Source: Streptomyces rishiriensis (GTDB lineage: Bacteria > Actinomycetota > Actinomycetes > Streptomycetales > Streptomycetaceae). From it: DNA of 64,000 nt. The stretch covers positions 7,254,001-7,318,000 of the forward strand of contig NZ_JAUSWV010000002.1 of assembly GCF_030815485.1 (NCBI RefSeq), written 5' to 3'. A program made the translations under genes and the position numbers. The notes under the pieces were generated by a model. That model saw only the letters and a program-made list of their open reading frames with translations, searched no databases and had not been told where the DNA came from. This document shows positions 9,361 through 19,328 of the stretch, in pieces. Each line of letters opens with the position of its first letter. Within the stretch, counting starts at the first letter, position 1.

Positions 9361-9560
9361 TCGCGCCGCGCGTTCGACCGGCTCGTTCGCGAGGTCGCGC
9401 GTTCCACCCGGGCGCGCGGCGCGTTCGACCAGCCCGGGCGCGCGGCGCCCTCGACCGGCCCCTTCGCGCCGAGCGTTCGACCGCCTGGGGCGCGGCGCGT
9501 TCGACCGGTCCGTCCGGCCAGCCCGTTCGCCCGGTTCGCGCGACCCGGGCGGCGGGCGTT
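9361..9560. repeat. imperfect GCGTTCGACC repeats in a 355-bp intergenic region
   Basis: The gap 9352-9706 before the SDR gene holds irregular repeats of a GCGCGTTCGACCgGc core, near 9371, 9401, 9421, 9449, 9473 and 9498, about 20-30 bp apart and not a clean tandem array. No open frame there looks real. It could be a decayed minisatellite or a protein-binding array; nothing decides. Confidence 0.5.
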
Positions 9561-9706
9561 GGGCCGTTCGGCGCGGGCGGCCACCCCGGGTGGCTGAGAG
9601 GGACAGGCGCCACCGTGCCGTACCGGATCGCGCGTGTTTTCGTTGTCGGGCGGATTCGTCTGCGTATCCGCCGGATGTCCGCGTCGGCACGCACAGGGAG
9701 ACATGA

Positions 9707-10546
<840 letters not shown>

Positions 10547-10592
10547 GACCCGCCACGCCCCCAGCCATCCGGGACGAGCCACCGAGGACCAT

Positions 10593-12047
10593 GTGAACAG
10601 CGCGATCGACCACGTTCTGGCGGACGGCCCCGCGCAACTGCTGCCGGCCCGGGAGCTGATGGCCTTCACCCTGGGCTCCCACATCCTGCTCGTGCCCTTC
10701 GGCGTGGCCCTGCCCGCCGTCACCCTCCTGATGCACTACCGCGGTCTGCGCAGGGGTGACGCCGTAGCCCTGCTGCTCGCGCGGCGCTGGTCGGCGGTCA
10801 TGGCCGTCCAGTTCGCCATCGGCATCGTGACCGGCACCGTCCTCTCCTTCGAACTCGGGCTGCTGTGGCCGGGGATGATGGGCCGTTGGGGCGATGTCTT
10901 CGGCCTCGGCTTCGGGGTCGAGGCCTGGGCGTTCTTCCTCGAGGCGATCCTCATCGCCATCTACCTGTACGGCTGGCGCCGGCTGAAGCCGTGGACGCAC
11001 TTCTGGCTCGCCGTGCCGCTGCCGCTGGCCGCCCTGATGGGTGCGTTCGGCATCGTGGCCGCGAACTCCTGGATGAACACCCCGCGCGGCTTCACGCTCG
11101 ACGCGGCCGGCAACCCCGTGGACGTCGACGTACGGCGGGCGATCTTCACGCCGATGTTCGGCCCGGAGTACTGGCACTTCGTGGTGGGCGTGGTGCTGAC
11201 CGCCGGCTATGTCGTCGCCGGGGTGTACGCGGTCGGCTGGCTGCGGGGCCGCCGGGACCGCTACCACCGGCTCGGCTTCACCGTGCCGTTCTCCGTCGCC
11301 GCGATCCTGACGCCCGTGCAGTTCCTGCTCGGGGACTCGATCGCCCGCTCCGTCTTCCACAAGCAGCCGGTGAAGTTCGCGGCCACCGAGATCGTCTGGA
11401 AGACCGGCACCCATGTGCCGGAGTACATGTTCGGACGCCTGCGGTCCGACGGAACGATCGCCGGCGGGATCAGGATCCCCCAACTGGACTCGCTCCTGGC
11501 CGGTTTCAGTACGGACACCAAGGTGACGGGCCTGTCCTCGGTCCCGGCGGGCGACCGCCCGACGGCGACCCAGGCCACGATCGCGCACTGGGCGTTCGAC
11601 ATCATGGTGACCGTCGCGAGCCTGCTCCTCCTGCTCGCGCTCTGGTACGGCTGGTGCTGGCTCCGCCGCCGTGACCTGCCCCGGTCACCGTGGTTCTTCC
11701 GCTGCGCGGCGCTGGCCGGCGGAGCCTGTCTGCTGACCGTGGAATGCGGCTGGATCACCACCGAGGTGGGCCGGCAGCCCTGGATCGTCTACCAGAACAT
11801 GAGGGTCGCGGAGGCGGTGACGGACGCGCGCGCCTCGACCCTGTGGACGATGCTCGGCATCGTCGTGGTGCTGTACGTCCTCGTGTTCGGCGCCTTCCTG
11901 ACCGTCCTGCGGAGGATGAGCGGACGGTGGCGGCTGGCCGACGAGGGCGCTCTCGCGGCGGCCGGCACCGGGGACGTCGAGGGCGACACCCCCTACGGGC
12001 CGCGGCCGTTGTCCCCGACCGGCGGCGGGGACGGGGGCCCCGCATGA
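10593..12047 (+). CDS. cydA: cytochrome bd-type quinol oxidase subunit I
   Basis: 484 residues with about nine membrane helices. Subunit I binds the haems and quinol and reduces O2 to water. The conserved N-terminal haem histidine is His30 (LGSHILLVPFG). The GRQPWIVYQNM motif near the C-terminus is diagnostic, and the Q-loop is short as in cyanide-insensitive types. The GTG start follows CCGAGGACC; ATG at 10591 is directly followed by TGA. The stop overlaps the cydB start (ATGA). No cydC/cydD assembly genes follow, so maturation would need those encoded elsewhere. Confidence 0.95.
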   Translation: MNSAIDHVLADGPAQLLPARELMAFTLGSHILLVPFGVALPAVTLLMHYRGLRRGDAVALLLARRWSAVMAVQFAIGIVTGTVLSFELGLLWPGMMGRWGDVFGLGFGVEAWAFFLEAILIAIYLYGWRRLKPWTHFWLAVPLPLAALMGAFGIVAANSWMNTPRGFTLDAAGNPVDVDVRRAIFTPMFGPEYWHFVVGVVLTAGYVVAGVYAVGWLRGRRDRYHRLGFTVPFSVAAILTPVQFLLGDSIARSVFHKQPVKFAATEIVWKTGTHVPEYMFGRLRSDGTIAGGIRIPQLDSLLAGFSTDTKVTGLSSVPAGDRPTATQATIAHWAFDIMVTVASLLLLLALWYGWCWLRRRDLPRSPWFFRCAALAGGACLLTVECGWITTEVGRQPWIVYQNMRVAEAVTDARASTLWTMLGIVVVLYVLVFGAFLTVLRRMSGRWRLADEGALAAAGTGDVEGDTPYGPRPLSPTGGGDGGPA

Positions 12048-13093
12048 CCGAGGACGCCGTCGCCTGGGTGCTGCTGGCCGCGGTCACCGCCTACGCCTGC
12101 GCCGGCGGCACGGACTACGGCGCCGGATTCTGGGACCTGCTCGCGGGCGGCGCCGAGCGGGGCAGGCGTCCGAGGTGGCTCATCGACCACGCCATGGAAC
12201 CGGTGTGGGAGACCAACAACGTCTGGCTCGTCTTCATCCTGGTCATCATGTGGACCGGCTTCCCGGTCCTGTTCCAGACGGTCTTCACGGCCATGTGGCT
12301 GCCGCTGGCACTGGCGGCCGTGGGACTCGTCCTGCGCGGCGCCGGGTTCGCCCTGCGCAAGCCCACCCGGCGCCTCGCCGGGCGCAGGGTCTACGGCGCC
12401 GCCTTCGCCGTCTCCTCGCTGCTGACGCCGTTCTTCCTCGGAGCGGCGGTCGGCGGGCTGGCCACCGGCCGGGTCGCGCCCGGCACGAAGGCGTCGGCCG
12501 AGGCGTGGTCCAACGGCACGTCCGTGATCGCCGGCCTGCTGACCGTCGCCGCGACCGCCTTTCTCGGGGCGGTGTTCCTCACCGCCGACGCCCGCCGTTT
12601 CGACGCCGCCGACCTGGTCGGATACTTCCGGCTGCGGGCCTGGTGCAGCCTGGGCGCCCTCGCCGTCCTGGCGGTCGTGGGCCTGGTCGTGACCCGCGAC
12701 GACGCGCGCTACGTCCACGACGGGCTGACCAGCGGGACCGGCCTCGCTCTCGTCCTGATCGCGGTCGCCGGCGCGCTGGCCACCGCCGGGCTGCTGTACC
12801 GCACGGCCACGGGATGGGCGAGGATCACCGCCGTCGGCAGCGTGGCCCTCACCGTCGTGGCCTGGGGGCTGGCCCAGCGGCCCTATCTCATCCCCACCTC
12901 GCTGACCGTGTCCGAGGCGGCCGGCGCGACGACGACGCTGCGCTGGCTGCTGCTGGTCACGGCCGTCGCCGTGGTGCTCGTCGGACCGCCCCTCGTCCTG
13001 CTCTACCGGCTGGACACCGCCGGGGTCCTCCAGCCCCTCACCGAGGCGGACCTGCGGCGGACGGCGGCCGGACGGGAGCCCGAGAACCCGTGA
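12044..13093 (+). CDS. cydB: cytochrome bd-type quinol oxidase subunit II
   Basis: 349 residues and eight or nine membrane helices. It pairs with CydA in the membrane oxidase. Typical features are the GGTDYGAGFWDLL start and the WETNNVWLVFILVIMWTGFP segment. Its ATG overlaps the cydA stop and its stop overlaps the gluconokinase GTG, so three proteins are translationally coupled. High-affinity bd oxidases usually serve low-oxygen or stress respiration. Confidence 0.95.
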   Translation: MTEDAVAWVLLAAVTAYACAGGTDYGAGFWDLLAGGAERGRRPRWLIDHAMEPVWETNNVWLVFILVIMWTGFPVLFQTVFTAMWLPLALAAVGLVLRGAGFALRKPTRRLAGRRVYGAAFAVSSLLTPFFLGAAVGGLATGRVAPGTKASAEAWSNGTSVIAGLLTVAATAFLGAVFLTADARRFDAADLVGYFRLRAWCSLGALAVLAVVGLVVTRDDARYVHDGLTSGTGLALVLIAVAGALATAGLLYRTATGWARITAVGSVALTVVAWGLAQRPYLIPTSLTVSEAAGATTTLRWLLLVTAVAVVLVGPPLVLLYRLDTAGVLQPLTEADLRRTAAGREPENP

Positions 13094-13653
13094 CCGGCGG
13101 CGGCGAGCCGGTGCGCGGAGCCGGGCAGGGGCCCCCGGTCGTCCTGGTCGTCGGCGTGTCGGGTTCCGGGAAGTCCACCGTGGGCCGGGCCGTCGCCGAG
13201 CGGCTCGGAGTGACGTTCGTCGAGGGCGACGACTTCCACAGCACCGCCGGCGTCGCCAAGATGACCGCGGGCCACGCCCTCGACGACGCGGACCGCGCGC
13301 CCTGGCTGCGTGCCCTGGCCGACCGCATCCGGCGCTCCGCCGAGGCGGGGGAGGGGCTGGTCGTCGCCTGCTCGGCCCTCAAGCGGGCGTACCGGGACGA
13401 ACTCCGGACGGCCTCGGGTGCCCGGCTCTGGTGCCTCTACCTCGCCCTGGACCGGGACACCGCACGCGACCGCGTGGCCCGGCGCACCGGTCACTTCATG
13501 CCGGCCGGGCTGGTCGACTCGCAGTTCGCGGCGCTGGAGCCCCTGGAACCGGACGAGCCGGGCCTGACCGTGGACGCCACGGCCGCCCTTGCGGCCGCTG
13601 TCGCCCGGGTGGGGGCCGCCGTCGCCTCGCTCGGGCGGTCCACGGGCCGCTGA
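13090..13653 (+). CDS. gntK: gluconokinase (GntK type)
   Basis: 187 residues; phosphorylates gluconate to 6-phosphogluconate with ATP. The P-loop GVSGSGKST is at 22-30, followed by EGDDFHS and NTP-binding features of the GntK/shikimate-kinase-like fold, and the FMPAGLVDSQFAALE region typical of gluconokinases. The GTG overlaps the cydB stop (GTGA). Linkage to an oxidase and a glucose dehydrogenase-like SDR suggests the oxidative entry glucose - gluconate - 6-phosphogluconate. The convergent antiporter ends only 3 bp away. Confidence 0.92.
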   Translation: MTGGGEPVRGAGQGPPVVLVVGVSGSGKSTVGRAVAERLGVTFVEGDDFHSTAGVAKMTAGHALDDADRAPWLRALADRIRRSAEAGEGLVVACSALKRAYRDELRTASGARLWCLYLALDRDTARDRVARRTGHFMPAGLVDSQFAALEPLEPDEPGLTVDATAALAAAVARVGAAVASLGRSTGR

Positions 13654-13656
13654 CGG

Positions 13657-15405
13657 TCAGGCGCTCAGGAGTACGGCGACGTCTCCCGGCCGCGGCGTCG
13701 GACCGGCGGCACGGGTGACGGCGAGGAGGCGTCCGTCACCCCGCACCAGGAACAGCATCCGGTGTCCGGGCGGAAGGGCGCCGTCGAAGCGATGCGTCAC
13801 GACCCGGGCACCGCGGGCGTGCCGACGGGCCAGTTCGGGTCCGGTCAGGTCCGGATCGAAGAGCACCTCGCCGCCCGCGTAGGGCGTGATGACACCCTGG
13901 TTCTCCGCGGGCGGCCGCAACCGGTGGACCGTCCCCTCGACGCTGCCCTGGAGGCGCGTGGCCGCCAGGGCGTTGAAGTCGTCCTCGCCGGTCAGGAGCA
14001 GGACTCCGGTGAGGCCCTCGAGTTCGGCGCCCTCGCCCGTGGCCGCGGCGAACAGCTCTCCCGGGGCGAGTTCGATGCCGGCGCCCCGGATGCTGTCCCG
14101 TTCCGCCTCCCGCCCGGCCCACATCACCACGTCCAGCCCGGCCGACCGCAGGGCCCGTCCCAGATCGACCACCCAGGGATCGCCGCCCACGAGCAGCGGC
14201 CGCGAACGCGCCGGGCGCACCACACCCAGCCGCCCGGCCACCGGCGCCGCGCTCAGCCCGTACAGGGTGACGGTGGCGACGATCACCACGAACGTGGCCG
14301 GCAGGATCTTCGCGGCGCCACCGACGCCCCGGTCGACCAGCGTCGCCGAGAACGTCGAGGCGGTGGCCGCGGCCACGATTCCGCGCGGGGCCATCCACCC
14401 GAGGAAACCCCGTTCCCCGGCCGTCAGATCGGTTCGCCATGCCGACACGGCCGCGACCAGGGGGCGGGCCGCGAACACCAGGACCGCCACGAGCCCCAGC
14501 GTCGGCAGCAGCACGTGCCGCAGGGACTGGGGGCTGACGGTGGCCGAGATGGAGATGAACAGCAGTCCGATGACCAGATTCACGAGGGTCTCGAAGAACG
14601 GCCGCCGGGCGGTGGCGCCCCCGCCGGGCAGATTCGCCACCGCCAGCCCCATCAGGACGGCGGCGATGAGCCCTGTGTCGTCCCGGACGATGTCACAGGC
14701 GGCCGCCACGCCGATCACCGCGGCGAGCTGCACCGTGGTGGCGAGTACCTCCCCGAGCCGGAACCCGCGCAGCGCCACCGTCAGGACAGCCGCTCCGACG
14801 ATGCCTCCGGCCACCCCCACCGCCGTGCTGACGGCGAAGGAACCGACCCGGCTGCCGAAGCCGCCGGGGCCGCCGGCCGTGACGGCGTGGAAGACCAGCG
14901 CCCCCAGGATGCCGCCCACGGGATCGATCAGCGACCCCTCCCAGACGAGGATCCGCCGCAGTCGTTCCGTGGGGCGGACGAAGGCGAGCAACGGGCCGAC
15001 GACCGTCGGTCCGGACACCACGAGGATCGCTCCGAGCATCACCGCCGCGCCCTGTGACATCCCGAGCAGCGGCATGGCCACGAGGGCCGCCGCAGCGCCG
15101 GTGACCAGCGCGCCGAACCAGATCAGCCGCACCACGACCCGGCGGGTGTGGCCCCTGAACCCGCCCAGGTCCAGGCCGAGTCCGGCGTCGTAGAGGATCA
15201 CCGCGACGGCCAGCGAGACCAGCGGGGAGAAGGTGCTGCCCAGAAGCCGCTCGGGGTCGACGTCGTCGGTCAGCGCGCCCGCGGTGAAGCCGACGGGCAG
15301 CAGAACGATCAGCGCGGGGACACGCAGACGGTTCGCCAGCACCTGGGAGCCGACGGCCAGCACGACGATCAGGCCGAGGCCGAGGAACACCTCGTCTTCT
15401 GTCAC
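13657..15405 (-). CDS. cation/proton antiporter (CPA1-type) with C-terminal TrkA-like region
   Basis: 582 residues. The first ~390 form about twelve membrane helices of the Na+/H+ exchanger fold, with the conserved GPTVVGP and EGSLIDPVGGIL segments. The remaining ~190 are soluble and resemble a TrkA-N/TrkA-C regulatory part (LLVGGDPWVVDLGRALRSAG), which would sense nucleotides. It exchanges Na+ or K+ for H+. The GTG at 15405 (VTEDEVFLGLGL) is chosen because residues upstream in the same frame are Arg/Pro-rich and non-family-like, and AGGAC precedes it. It lies 13 bp after the DUF6325 gene, probably co-transcribed. Confidence 0.9.
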   Translation of the reverse strand: MTEDEVFLGLGLIVVLAVGSQVLANRLRVPALIVLLPVGFTAGALTDDVDPERLLGSTFSPLVSLAVAVILYDAGLGLDLGGFRGHTRRVVVRLIWFGALVTGAAAALVAMPLLGMSQGAAVMLGAILVVSGPTVVGPLLAFVRPTERLRRILVWEGSLIDPVGGILGALVFHAVTAGGPGGFGSRVGSFAVSTAVGVAGGIVGAAVLTVALRGFRLGEVLATTVQLAAVIGVAAACDIVRDDTGLIAAVLMGLAVANLPGGGATARRPFFETLVNLVIGLLFISISATVSPQSLRHVLLPTLGLVAVLVFAARPLVAAVSAWRTDLTAGERGFLGWMAPRGIVAAATASTFSATLVDRGVGGAAKILPATFVVIVATVTLYGLSAAPVAGRLGVVRPARSRPLLVGGDPWVVDLGRALRSAGLDVVMWAGREAERDSIRGAGIELAPGELFAAATGEGAELEGLTGVLLLTGEDDFNALAATRLQGSVEGTVHRLRPPAENQGVITPYAGGEVLFDPDLTGPELARRHARGARVVTHRFDGALPPGHRMLFLVRGDGRLLAVTRAAGPTPRPGDVAVLLSA

Positions 15406-15418
15406 CGCGGCCGGTGTC

Positions 15419-15874
15419 CTACGGTGTCGGCGGCCGGGCGTCGTCCGTCTCGTCCAGCGCGGCCAGTACGGCCGGTACCGGGATCCGTCCGGAGGCGACC
15501 AGCTGCGCGCCACCGCGTCGCAGGGCGGTGGCGAAGGGCGCGGCCCACAGGTTCTCGTACACCAGGATCGCCGCGGAGTTGCCGGGGCTCAGCGCGCCGC
15601 CGGCCTCCTCGATGTCGTCCTGGCCCAGCAGACCCGAGGAGGCGCCCTCGAAGACGGCCAGGTCCAGAGCGCCGTCGCCGGTGAGGTCGGCGATCTCCAG
15701 GCCGACCACGGATCCGTCCTCGTCCTTGCGGACGAACAGCAGATCGAGGATCCGGATGAGGCCGCGGTCCACCAGATCGACCAGCAGCGGAAAGCCCTCA
15801 CCGGTCATGCGGTTTCCGGGGAACTCGACCACGACGTAGTCGATCGGTCCCATTTCGACGAGTTCTTCGGTCAC
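15419..15874 (-). CDS. DUF6325-type protein
   Basis: 151 residues, soluble. It has the GPIDYVVVEFPGNRMTGEGF start and an acidic centre (DLTGDGALDLAVFEG) seen in a family of uncharacterised actinobacterial proteins. The C-terminal half carries an Ala-rich helix pair. The GTG start follows AGGGGTGAAGCC; an internal ATG (MGPIDYV) seven codons later lacks a ribosome site. It is upstream of and close to the antiporter gene; the function is unknown. Confidence 0.75.
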   Translation of the reverse strand: MTEELVEMGPIDYVVVEFPGNRMTGEGFPLLVDLVDRGLIRILDLLFVRKDEDGSVVGLEIADLTGDGALDLAVFEGASSGLLGQDDIEEAGGALSPGNSAAILVYENLWAAPFATALRRGGAQLVASGRIPVPAVLAALDETDDARPPTP

Positions 15875-16063
15875 GGCTTCACCCCTGGGTGGGTGGTCAT
15901 GGCGTTCGGCGTTGCCCTGTCCTGGCACTTCATTGCAGCATCGGACGGAGGCGGCCGCACCTCGGTGCCCGCCCGCACCGCCGGCCCACTCGTTGACGCG
16001 CCGGGTCGCCGGGCCCGAGCGATCCGGCGTGCGGGGACCCGGAAGCTGCCGGAGGGTGAGGAC

Positions 16064-16996
16064 ATGCGGACGACCGGCGAGCTGAGCGAGGCGGACTTCC
16101 GGCGTCTGTACCGGCGCCTGCGCGACACCTCCCCCGGCGGCGCCGCCCGCCGGGGCGCCCTGGACACGATCACCGGGGAACACGTTCGGGCCGCCGTGCG
16201 CGAGGTGCGGTCGGGGCGCACGGTGTCGCTCGCCTCTCCCGTGAACACCCGTACCGCACCCGACGACCCCGAACCGGCCGAACACCGCCTCACCTCTCCG
16301 GTGGGTGGCCGCCCCCGGGGGAGCGGCCTGGAGTTCGCCCGCGACCGCTTCGCCATGAACGTCCACGGCGACGTGGACAGCCACCTCGACGCCCTGTGCC
16401 ACGTCGTCTACGACGGCACTCTGCACGGCGGGGTGCCGGCGGGGGACGTGCTGTCGCCGAAGGGAGCGAGCGCCCTGTCCGTCGACCTCGCCCGCGACGG
16501 CATCGTCGGACGCGGGGTGCTCCTCGACATCCCCCGGCTGCACGGCGTCCCCTGGCTCGAGCCAGGAGCGCAGGTGGCGGCCGAGGACCTCGCCGCCGCC
16601 GAAGAACGGCAGGGGGTCCGGGTCGGCCGCGGCGACATCCTGCTCGTACGGGTAGGACACCGCCTGCGCCGCGAGGAGCTCGGCCCCTGGGACGTGGCCG
16701 GCGCCCGTGCCGGACTCCATCCGACGGCCATGGAGTTCCTGGCCGAGCGGGAGGCGGCCGTGCTCGGCGGCGACGGCAACAACGACAGCGCGCCCAGCGC
16801 GGTCCACGGGGTCGCGTTCCCGGTCCACGTGCTGGGCATCCACGCCATGGGACTGCACCTGCTGGACTATCTGCGCTTCGAGGACCTCGCGCCCCTCTGC
16901 GCGCGGGAGGGCCGCTGGTCGTTCCTCTGCGTCATCGCCCCGCTCCGGCTGCCCGCGGCCACCGGTTCTCCCGTCAACCCCCTCGCGATCCTGTGA
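16064..16996 (+). CDS. cyclase-family (kynurenine formamidase-like) metal hydrolase
   Basis: 310 residues of the cyclase superfamily, whose members hydrolyse amides, esters or lactones with bound Zn or Mn. The metal-site region reads VHGDVDSHLDALCHVVYDG (about 105-123), a variant of the usual HxGTHxDxPxH. HVLGIHAMGLHLLD near the C-terminus is also typical. The ATG at 16064 has GGAGGGTGAGGAC before it. It is divergent from DUF6325 and 176 bp before the GMC oxidoreductase. The substrate is unknown; lactone or formamide hydrolysis is possible. Confidence 0.82.
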   Translation: MRTTGELSEADFRRLYRRLRDTSPGGAARRGALDTITGEHVRAAVREVRSGRTVSLASPVNTRTAPDDPEPAEHRLTSPVGGRPRGSGLEFARDRFAMNVHGDVDSHLDALCHVVYDGTLHGGVPAGDVLSPKGASALSVDLARDGIVGRGVLLDIPRLHGVPWLEPGAQVAAEDLAAAEERQGVRVGRGDILLVRVGHRLRREELGPWDVAGARAGLHPTAMEFLAEREAAVLGGDGNNDSAPSAVHGVAFPVHVLGIHAMGLHLLDYLRFEDLAPLCAREGRWSFLCVIAPLRLPAATGSPVNPLAIL

Positions 16997-17172
16997 CGCC
17001 GGTCGTTCCGTTCACGTTCACGTTCACGCACGAGGCGGCGTGCCGTCCCGCCGTCCCGGCTCACCCGACCGGCCCGACTCGCCGGGGACATCGCCCGGAG
17101 ATACCTTGGTGACCGGGCCGGACGGCCCCTTCCCCGGCGGGTCCGGCGCATGCTCCGAGGACGGTGGCCGGC

Positions 17173-18768
17173 ATGACCGAGACGCAGCACTACGACGTCA
17201 TCATCATCGGGACGGGTGCGGGCGGTGGCACCCTCGCCCATCGGCTGGCCCCCACCGGCAAACGGGTTCTCCTTCTCGAACGCGGGGGCTATCTGCCCCG
17301 CGAACGGGACAACTGGGACTCCACCGCGGTCTTCGTCAAGGGGAAGTACCGTGCCCCGGAGTTCTGGTACGACAAGGACGGGAGACAGTTCCCGCCCGAG
17401 GTCAACTACTACGTGGGAGGCAACACCAAGTTCTACGGCGCCGCGCTCTTCCGGCTGCGCCCCGAGGACTTCGGTGAACTCCGCCACCACGACGGCCTGT
17501 CCCCCGCCTGGCCACTGAGCTACGAGGAACTCGAGCCCTACTACACGCAGGCCGAACATCTCTACCTCGTCCACGGCCGGCACGGCGAGGACCCCACCGA
17601 GGGACCCGCCGGCGCCCAGTACGCTTACCCGCCGGTCCGGCACGAGCCGCGCATCCAGCGCCTCAGCGACGACCTGGAGAAGCAGGGGCTGCATCCCTTC
17701 CACCTCCCGATCGGGGTGAACCTCACCCAGGACGACGGGGGCCGGGCCACCCGCGACAGCGCCTGTATCCGCTGCGACCGGGTCGACGGATTCCCCTGCC
17801 TGGTCGGCGCGAAGTCCGACGCACAGGTCATCTGCGTCGACCCGGCCCTCGAACACCCCAACGTCGAGATGGTCACCCATGCGCAGGTGCGGCGGCTGGA
17901 AACGGACGCGACCGGCCGCAGCGTCACCTCGGTCGTCGCCAGAGTCGGAGAGCCGGGAGACCCGGACGCCTCCACCGTGGAGTTCCGCGGCGACATCGTG
18001 GTGGTCGCCTGCGGTGCCGTCAACTCGGCGGCGCTGCTGCTGCGTTCGGCCGACGACCGGCATCCGCGGGGACTGGCCAACAGCTCGGACGTGGTGGGCC
18101 GGCACTACATGCGGCACAACAACCTGGCCCTGATGGCCGTTTCCAGGGAACCGAACGACACCAGGTTCCAGAAGACCCTGGCGCTGCACGACTGGTACCT
18201 GGGATCCGACGACTGGGACTATCCCCTCGGGGGCATCCAGATGCTCGGCAAGTCCGACTCCGAGCAGATCCACGGCGAAGCGCCCCGCTGGGCCGGGGCG
18301 GTGGCCCCCGACATGCCCTTCGAGGTGCTCGCCCACCACGCGGTCGACTTCTGGCTGTGCGGAGAGGATCTGCCCGCCGCCGGAAACCGCGTCACCCTCG
18401 ACCGGGACGGCGGCATCCACCTGGCCCTCGACGAGAAGAACAACACCGCCGGACTGGACCGCCTGCGCCACAGACTCCAGGGCATGCTCGGTCACCTGGG
18501 CATGGACGAACACCATCTCCTGTCGCACAGCCTCTATCTGCACAAGGGCATGCCCATCGGCGCCACCGCGCACCAGGCGGGCACGGTCCGCTTCGGCGAC
18601 GACCCCGCCGGTTCCGCTCTCGACGTCCACTGCAAGGCCCACGACCTGGACAACCTCTACGTCGTCGATACGAGCTTCTTCCCGAGCATCGGGGCGGTCA
18701 ACCCCTCGTTGACGGTCATCGCCAACGCCCTGCGCGTCGGCGACCACCTCGCGGAGCGGTTGGCCTGA
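17173..18768 (+). CDS. GMC-family FAD oxidoreductase
   Basis: About 531 residues. The N-terminal FAD motif (DVIIIGTGAGGGTLAHRLA) and the C-terminal VDTSFFPSIGAVNPSLTVIA signature with the catalytic His/Asn region define the glucose-methanol-choline family. A Cys-bearing stretch (CIRCDRVDGFPC, about 200-211) recalls fructose or gluconate dehydrogenase-like members that pass electrons to the respiratory chain. No signal peptide is seen. The ATG is preferred; an in-frame GTG three codons earlier with GAGG before it is possible. The substrate is not predictable; proximity to the bd oxidase/gluconokinase unit is suggestive only. Confidence 0.88.
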   Translation: MTETQHYDVIIIGTGAGGGTLAHRLAPTGKRVLLLERGGYLPRERDNWDSTAVFVKGKYRAPEFWYDKDGRQFPPEVNYYVGGNTKFYGAALFRLRPEDFGELRHHDGLSPAWPLSYEELEPYYTQAEHLYLVHGRHGEDPTEGPAGAQYAYPPVRHEPRIQRLSDDLEKQGLHPFHLPIGVNLTQDDGGRATRDSACIRCDRVDGFPCLVGAKSDAQVICVDPALEHPNVEMVTHAQVRRLETDATGRSVTSVVARVGEPGDPDASTVEFRGDIVVVACGAVNSAALLLRSADDRHPRGLANSSDVVGRHYMRHNNLALMAVSREPNDTRFQKTLALHDWYLGSDDWDYPLGGIQMLGKSDSEQIHGEAPRWAGAVAPDMPFEVLAHHAVDFWLCGEDLPAAGNRVTLDRDGGIHLALDEKNNTAGLDRLRHRLQGMLGHLGMDEHHLLSHSLYLHKGMPIGATAHQAGTVRFGDDPAGSALDVHCKAHDLDNLYVVDTSFFPSIGAVNPSLTVIANALRVGDHLAERLA

Positions 18769-18801
18769 CGCACGCCGGGCCGGCCCGTCCGACGGCCACC
18801 G

Positions 18802-18824
18802 GTGAAGGCCCGCCGGGACTTCAC
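18802..18824. terminator. hairpin between convergent GMC and hypothetical genes
   Basis: GTGAAGGCCC-GCC-GGGACTTCAC forms a 10-bp stem with one mismatch and a 3-nt loop, located between two convergent genes. Confidence 0.55.
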
Positions 18825-18843
18825 GCGGACCTCGCAGCGGGTC

Positions 18844-19203
18844 TCACGGGAACACGTGCACCACCTCGATCAAGCCCACGACATGGGCGTTGAACTCGTC
18901 CAACTCCTCGGCGGGTACCCATAGTTCCAGGATCGTCCGGCCGCCGGCCTGCCGTACCGGATACCTGCTCAGGAACGCGGAGTCGACCTGGAACCGGGTG
19001 ACATAGCCGGCGCCGTCGTGCTTGACGTTCCAGTCCCGCGCGATCCTGATGGCGTAGTCCTCGTCGAGGACCGGGTAGAAGATCGGCTGCTCGGGCAGCC
19101 GGGGCGGCCAGGCCCGCCAGCCGAGCTCGCGCACCAGTTCCAGCTCTCTGGGCCCGGTGGGACGCCAGAGGGTCGTGGTGGCTCGGGGGTGCCGGCTGGT
19201 CAT
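18844..19203 (-). CDS. conserved hypothetical protein
   Basis: 119 residues, soluble, rich in aromatic residues. Notable stretches are GWRAWPPRLPEQPIFYPVLD, then YAIRIARDWN and GRTILELWVPAEELDEFN. Similar actinobacterial proteins exist; some carry ADP-ribosylation/crystallin J1 labels, which the sequence itself does not prove. The ATG at 19203 follows GGAGAGCGGTTCC; extending upstream adds a low-complexity leader. It is 125 bp after the TetR gene on the same strand. Function unknown. Confidence 0.75.
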   Translation of the reverse strand: MTSRHPRATTTLWRPTGPRELELVRELGWRAWPPRLPEQPIFYPVLDEDYAIRIARDWNVKHDGAGYVTRFQVDSAFLSRYPVRQAGGRTILELWVPAEELDEFNAHVVGLIEVVHVFP

Positions 19204-19328
19204 GGAACCGCTCTCCGGGTGTGGGCGACCGCCGGTGCGGTCGGTCGCGGGCCCCGACGGTATCGGCCGGTCCGTCCCGGCCGCCACGGACTTTCGGGCC
19301 CCCGTCGGCACCGCCGCGCCGACGTCCG

